Assembly: GCA_902609035.1 (NCBI GenBank)
Contig: CACLQG010000014.1
Span: 1-32,246, forward strand
Source of the DNA: an uncultured Bacteroidota bacterium
GTDB lineage: Bacteria; Bacteroidota; Bacteroidia; Flavobacteriales; Flavobacteriaceae
Direction of reading: 5' to 3'
DNA: 32,246 bases
The translations under genes and the position numbers were made by a program. The notes beneath the pieces were generated by a model. That model saw only the letters and a list, made by a program, of their open reading frames with translations, ran no database searches and had not been told where the DNA came from. The stretch's first letter is position 1. Each line of letters starts with the position of its first letter. Positions 28,259-32,246 of this stretch are shown here, piece by piece.

Positions 28259-28280
28259 TACTGCATTACTACTGCATTAC
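28259..28280. repeat. Perfect 11-bp tandem direct repeat, candidate activator site
   Basis: TACTGCATTAC occurs twice with no gap (28259-28269 and 28270-28280). A spacing of 11 bp puts both copies on the same face of the helix. The pair lies 16 bases upstream of a TTTG that could be a -33 element, where activators often bind. Confidence 0.5.
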
Positions 28281-28295
28281 AATTTTTTACAAGTT

Positions 28296-28331
28296 TTTGT
28301 CTAGTTTTTATATAAAATGAAATTATTTTTG
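28296..28331 (+). promoter_or_regulatory. Putative promoter of the adhesin unit
   Basis: TTTG (28296-28299) and TATTTTTG (28324-28331, exact TAnnTTTG) are separated by 24 bases, one more than the usual upper limit. Initiation would fall about 10 bases before the ATG at 28349. Confidence 0.42.
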
Positions 28332-28348
28332 TTTATAAATTATTAGAT

Positions 28349-28597
28349 ATGCCATTTATCGAAGACTTTAACAAAAACCATCCGACGTTTATCAAAAATC
28401 TATTGAAAAAATCACCGGGCTTGACTCAAAGGGAAGTTTTACTTTGTATGTATTTGAAGTTTAATTATTCTAACAGAGAAATATGTGACCTAATGAAAAT
28501 ATCAAATAGTACAGTAGACAGTTATCGACACCGTGCTCGCAAAAAAATGAAATTAAAGCGATCTGATTCGATCTTCAATTATTTAAATCAACTTTAG
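28349..28597 (+). CDS. Stand-alone LuxR-type helix-turn-helix protein
   Basis: The 82-residue protein is little more than a LuxR/GerE DNA-binding domain. LTQREVLLCMYLKFNYSNRE at about 25-44 is the first helices, and ICDLMKISNSTVDSYRHRAR the recognition helix-turn-helix, followed by KKMKLKRSDSIFNYL. It lacks the receiver or sensor domain usually found in front. The sequence style is like the C termini of large two-component or Y_Y_Y-domain regulators in Bacteroidota. It may be a small independent regulator or a remnant, but its frame, start and promoter look intact. Being first in a unit with a PorP-like protein and an adhesin, it may control them. A 42-base gap separates it from the porP-like gene. 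Confidence 0.75.
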   Translation: MPFIEDFNKNHPTFIKNLLKKSPGLTQREVLLCMYLKFNYSNREICDLMKISNSTVDSYRHRARKKMKLKRSDSIFNYLNQL

Positions 28598-28639
28598 TTG
28601 ATAGACATCCATCACGAAAAAATAATCAATTAAAAAAGT

Positions 28640-29593
28640 TTGGCTAAGTTCTATCTTTTATTATCATTTTTATTGTTTGTATTTGATTTACAAAAAAGTC
28701 TCGCGCAACAAAGGAGCCAACTATTATTTTTTAAAGACAATCTAATTCACTTCAACCCTGCTCATGCTGGTGTTAACGGTTCTCTAATTCAAATCGGAAG
28801 TAGGAGTCAATGGATAGGTATTAAAAATGCACCAAGGACAAATTCAATCAGATATATAACAGATACTAAAAAGAATGTGACCTGGAGCTACAACATTGAA
28901 ATGGATAGAATTTTTATTGAGAATAAAAACTCCTTTTCTATTGACTACAGTTATAAATTACTATTAGACACAAATAAAAAGCTAAACCTTGGGGTCAGAG
29001 CAGGCTTGTACTCATATAATTTTGATGTAGATGAACTCGTAAGGGTAACCGATCAACCAAATGAATTTTTGAGTGCTGTAAGGGGATATATTGGAAATAT
29101 AATTGGTGTTGGTTTTTACTATTCCGATGTTCGTGAAAAAGTAGAGCACTTCTTCTCGTTTTCTATACCTAATGTTGTAAGCCTTAAAAGGTTTAAAGCT
29201 GAAAATGGGATTACTACAAAAGTAACTGACAGAATCCATAGTTACCTAGTGGGTGGGAGTAAAATAAAAATGGGAAATAACCTTTTAGTACCTCATTTTC
29301 TAGTTCGTCAAGTTAAAAATGCTCCTGTTTTATATTCAATGCTCTTTGGTTTTAATTTTCGAGAGAAATTTGAGCTTGGATTTGGGATCACCAATAATGA
29401 TTACCTGAGCGGATATTTCACCCTAAATAAAACAGAAAAATACAATTTTGGAATTGGTTATGAATTCCCAAATAGTTCAGCAAAAACAGCATTAAGAAGA
29501 GGCACTATAGAATTCAATTTAATATATAAATTAAGTGGTTCAGAAAATAAAGAAATGACAATTGAAACTTTAAATACTGAGGCGATTGATTAA
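28640..29593 (+). CDS. PorP/SprF-family type IX secretion membrane protein
   Basis: The 317-residue protein starts with a signal peptide (LLLSFLLFVF...SLAQ). The mature part has the family hallmarks NPAHAG near the N terminus and SRSQWIGIKNAP shortly after, then strand-rich segments typical of an outer-membrane barrel. PorP/SprF proteins work with the type IX secretion machinery, and SprF-type members are paired with one large adhesin that they help export or anchor. The gene directly before the giant repeat protein fits that. The start is TTG at 28640; no ATG gives a full signal peptide. The stop overlaps the next start by 8 bases, suggesting coupled translation. It is not the core porP of the secretion machine for certain. 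Confidence 0.87.
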   Translation: MAKFYLLLSFLLFVFDLQKSLAQQRSQLLFFKDNLIHFNPAHAGVNGSLIQIGSRSQWIGIKNAPRTNSIRYITDTKKNVTWSYNIEMDRIFIENKNSFSIDYSYKLLLDTNKKLNLGVRAGLYSYNFDVDELVRVTDQPNEFLSAVRGYIGNIIGVGFYYSDVREKVEHFFSFSIPNVVSLKRFKAENGITTKVTDRIHSYLVGGSKIKMGNNLLVPHFLVRQVKNAPVLYSMLFGFNFREKFELGFGITNNDYLSGYFTLNKTEKYNFGIGYEFPNSSAKTALRRGTIEFNLIYKLSGSENKEMTIETLNTEAID

Positions 29594-32246
29594 TAAATCA
29601 CTTAGAGTCATTAAAAATCAGACCATTTTAAAATGGAGTGGAATCCTTATGCTTGTATGGATTAGTCTCTCATTTTCAAACAACGATGGTCTTTTCGGGA
29701 CAGATAGTGATATTGCATTTCCAACACTTATTTCATTTTCAGATAACGATTCAGATAACCAACTTCAAACAGCAAGTGAAGTAGTTTTCACTGCAGTTTT
29801 TCAAAGCGCAGTTACTATATCCCCTACTATTGAAATTCCAGGTGCAGTTAATGGTGGACAAATGATCACTTCTGATAGACTTACCTGGTATTATACTTGG
29901 GATGTAAGTAGTTCAGGACCATCTAATGGCAACTATACAGCTAGAGTTCGAGTAACCGATCCTGATAATATGTCGACAACACTTATTGGATCACCAATAG
30001 ATTTTACTCTTGATAGTTCAGTTCCCACGGTAGTTCTCACAGATACGGATGCAGATGATCGTTTGACTATTTATGACAACATAAGGATTACTGCAACTTT
30101 CAGTCAGCCAATGGCTAGCTCCCCACTAATTAACATTAAAAGGGGTAGTACAACTGTAACACTCACAGCCTTAACGCAATCAACAACATCTATATGGTAT
30201 TATGATTGGGCTTTGACAACTCCATCTACTGGAATACCAGCTGATGGTTTATATACTGTAACCGTTTCCGGTACATCAACTGGTGGGAAAGTTTATCCAA
30301 ATGCTAATGTTGATAATATTTTATTTGTGGTATCTGACGACTCTGATGGAGATCAACTTGCTGATGGTGGGGCGGATAAAGATGATGATAATGATGGTAT
30401 ACTTGACTCTAGAGAAGGAAATGGGGATACTGATGGGGATGGAATTCCAAACAGATTAGATAGAGACTCTGATGGTGACGGATGTCCTGATACAATAGAA
30501 AATAATTATCCCGATCCAGACAATGACGGAGTAGTTGGAACCTCTCCTGTTCAAACTGATGACGATGGAAAAGTTACTATTGACGCAAATAATAACTCTT
30601 TCAGTCATGGAATTGTAATTTACCTAAACACATTTAGGGACGCTGATAGTAATGGTACCTTCGACTATCTTGAAGTACCAAACATCTCTTTAACTAGTGA
30701 TACAGCAACTAAAACTGTTCAGGACACTGGAAGTTTAACATTAACTGTTACAGCTACCACCTCCAATGGCTCTTTTTCATATCAATGGCAGTCTAAAACA
30801 TCCAGCTCAGTTGCCAACTGGACCAATTTATCTAATTCTAATTTCTTTGCCAATAATGTTACTAGTAGAATCTTATCGATAACTTCAAGCGCATCTATAG
30901 ACAACTATGTTTTTCGAGCAGTGGTAACCCCCAGCTGTGGACCTGTTCAATATTCATCAGCTACCGAGCTTGATGTTTTTATTGATACAGATGGTGATGG
31001 TCTTAGAAACTCAATAGATCCTGATGATGATAACGATGGGGTTACTGACGTAAATGAGATTGGCAATTGCGCTGATGGAACGAACAATACTAATCCATTA
31101 CTTGCTGATACTGATGGTGATGGACGTAATGATTTGATTGATTTTTTTCCATGTAATGGTTCTGAGTGGCTTGATTGTGATAGCGATGGTACTGGTGACA
31201 ATGCAGATACAGATGATGATAATGATGGGGTGGCTGACAGTTCAGATATTTTCCCCTGTAATGCAAGTGAAACATTAGATAATGATTCGGATGGTGTGGG
31301 AGACAATGCTGATTTAGATGATGATAATGATGGGATAATAGATACCTATGAAAATTCAGCTGGTTTGAATGATGATATTGACGGCGACGGAATAAAAAAC
31401 AATTTTGATCTAGACTCCGATGGTGACGGATGTAATGATGTTAAAGAAGCTGGACTTTCTGATCCAGATAATAATGGAGTTTTAGGAAACGGAGCAGTTC
31501 TAGTAGATGGACAGGGTCGAGTAACAACGGACACAAACAGCACAACATTTACAGTAGGGAATAATGCTTATCTATCAGCCACAAACTCAGCTTCAATTCT
31601 TGATCTGGATTCTAATAATACTAAGGATTTCCTTGAATTGCCAAATATTACTATAAGCGGTCAACCTCAATCTGTTTCAGTGGTTCAAAATGCAGGATCT
31701 TCCTATACAGTAACTGCTACATCTGCAGTAACCTCCCTTTCGTATCAATGGCAATTTGCTACATCAGTCACTGCAACAACTTGGTCAAATATTTCAAATT
31801 CAGGTTCATACTTAGGAAGTAGTTCACCTACCCTAACTATTTCTCCTACTCTTATAAGTTTTGATAAATATCAATATCGTGCGCTAATTACAAATAGCTG
31901 TGGAGGTTATACGGTAACTTCCACACAAGCCACCCTTACAATTAGAATAGATTCAGATGGAGATGGAATTCCAGATGACACCGATCCAGATGATGATAAT
32001 GATGGGCTAACTGATGTTTACGAAATCAGTGCTCAATCAAGTACTACAACCGCAGTCACGTGTTTGGATCCAATGGATCCAGATTCCGATAATGACGGGG
32101 TAATTGATGGTCAAGATCCGTTCCCTTGTGATGCCTCTGAAACTGCTGATTGCGATAATGATGGCATTGGTAACAATACAGATACAGATGATGATAATGA
32201 TGGGGTGCTTGATATCGCTGATTTATTTCCATGCGATTCTACACAA
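29586..32246 (+). CDS. Large secreted TSP3/Ig-like repeat adhesin, 3' end outside window
   Basis: An unbroken frame runs from 29586 to the window end (887 codons, no stop). I chose TTG at 29586 because it supplies a basic N terminus before the hydrophobic stretch KWSGILMLVWISLSFS, forming a signal peptide; ATG at 29649 would start inside it. Two tandem beta-sandwich repeats of about 95 residues follow (29690-30300), each with a WYYxW block. Then come aspartate-rich thrombospondin type 3 units (DDDNDG, DSDGDGC, FPCN) alternating with Ig-like segments marked by SYQWQ and SCG. Modules repeat every 316-322 residues. Such proteins are calcium-binding surface adhesins, usually exported by type IX secretion with a C-terminal sorting domain, which is not visible here. 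The PorP/SprF neighbour supports this. Confidence 0.86.
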   Translation, partial: MINKSLRVIKNQTILKWSGILMLVWISLSFSNNDGLFGTDSDIAFPTLISFSDNDSDNQLQTASEVVFTAVFQSAVTISPTIEIPGAVNGGQMITSDRLTWYYTWDVSSSGPSNGNYTARVRVTDPDNMSTTLIGSPIDFTLDSSVPTVVLTDTDADDRLTIYDNIRITATFSQPMASSPLINIKRGSTTVTLTALTQSTTSIWYYDWALTTPSTGIPADGLYTVTVSGTSTGGKVYPNANVDNILFVVSDDSDGDQLADGGADKDDDNDGILDSREGNGDTDGDGIPNRLDRDSDGDGCPDTIENNYPDPDNDGVVGTSPVQTDDDGKVTIDANNNSFSHGIVIYLNTFRDADSNGTFDYLEVPNISLTSDTATKTVQDTGSLTLTVTATTSNGSFSYQWQSKTSSSVANWTNLSNSNFFANNVTSRILSITSSASIDNYVFRAVVTPSCGPVQYSSATELDVFIDTDGDGLRNSIDPDDDNDGVTDVNEIGNCADGTNNTNPLLADTDGDGRNDLIDFFPCNGSEWLDCDSDGTGDNADTDDDNDGVADSSDIFPCNASETLDNDSDGVGDNADLDDDNDGIIDTYENSAGLNDDIDGDGIKNNFDLDSDGDGCNDVKEAGLSDPDNNGVLGNGAVLVDGQGRVTTDTNSTTFTVGNNAYLSATNSASILDLDSNNTKDFLELPNITISGQPQSVSVVQNAGSSYTVTATSAVTSLSYQWQFATSVTATTWSNISNSGSYLGSSSPTLTISPTLISFDKYQYRALITNSCGGYTVTSTQATLTIRIDSDGDGIPDDTDPDDDNDGLTDVYEISAQSSTTTAVTCLDPMDPDSDNDGVIDGQDPFPCDASETADCDNDGIGNNTDTDDDNDGVLDIADLFPCDSTQ
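30426..32020 (+). repeat. Tandem protein-coding modules in the adhesin
   Basis: Two long modules start at 30426 (DTDGDGIPN) and 31374 (DIDGDGIKN), 948 bases apart. Their second halves start at 30984 (DTDGDGLRN) and 31950 (DSDGDGIPD), 966 bases apart. Each contains a TSP3 block, a linker with DxNxxxDxLExPNI, and an Ig-like SYQWQ segment. At base level, a GATGATGATAAtGATGG-type core recurs at 30381, 31023, 31212, 31317, 31989 and 32187. Confidence 0.7.

Noticed and set aside
30947..31543. Serine/proline-rich open frames on the minus strand
   Set aside because: They are mirror readings of the GAT-rich thrombospondin type 3 repeats of the adhesin; the low-complexity S-P-S pattern is what the reverse of DxDxDG codons gives.
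1..32246. Search for CRISPR arrays, tRNA genes, insertion sequences, phage or toxin-antitoxin genes
   Set aside because: No regularly spaced direct repeats outside coding repeats, no cloverleaf-like sequence and no transposase, integrase or toxin motifs were noticed by eye.

Overview
The window is a gene-dense, AT-rich chromosomal segment of a Bacteroidota bacterium, most likely a marine member of the Flavobacteriia. The support is a short RpoD of the Bacteroidota type, the porT gene next to menG, PorP/SprF and TamL family proteins, start codons without clear Shine-Dalgarno sequences, and -7 boxes of the TAnnTTTG type. I cannot name a genus. No tRNA, rRNA, CRISPR array, insertion sequence or phage gene was seen, and no stretch over 300 bases lacks a gene.

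Bases 1-15986 are mostly housekeeping: rlmB and rarA; convergent trkH and trkA (potassium uptake); divergent menG overlapping porT (menaquinone synthesis, type IX secretion); a second SpoU methyltransferase; tamL; fbaA; accD; rpsO-pnp; rpoD; rpe. Five reading-frame breaks occur here, two in trkH and one each in tamL, accD and rpsO. Each is explained by one extra base in or beside a short homopolymer. rpsO is hidden by its break but can be rebuilt in full. Because rpsO and accD are normally indispensable, consensus error (or slippage) is more likely than gene death.

Bases 16019-21423 hold an OmpA-like envelope protein with thrombospondin type 3 repeats, then a divergent trehalose pair: a GH15 hydrolase and a fused trehalose-6-phosphate synthase/phosphatase.

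Bases 21579-28219 form a sugar-use cluster: secreted GH32 fructanase, lipoprotein sulfatase, PfkB sugar kinase, an N-acetylneuraminate-lyase-like aldolase and a sodium:solute symporter. It has no SusC/SusD pair inside the window. The divergent control region between kinase and aldolase carries several inverted repeats, including a 9-bp perfect one touching the kinase start codon and a 22-bp near-perfect palindrome.

Bases 28259-32246 look like an adhesin secretion unit: an 11-bp perfect tandem repeat upstream of a stand-alone LuxR-type DNA-binding protein, a PorP/SprF outer-membrane protein, and a very large repeat protein whose start overlaps the PorP stop and which runs off the window end. 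Its modules of about 316-322 residues combine calcium-binding-type aspartate repeats with an Ig-like segment. This last unit and the dyad-rich control region are the least ordinary parts of the window.
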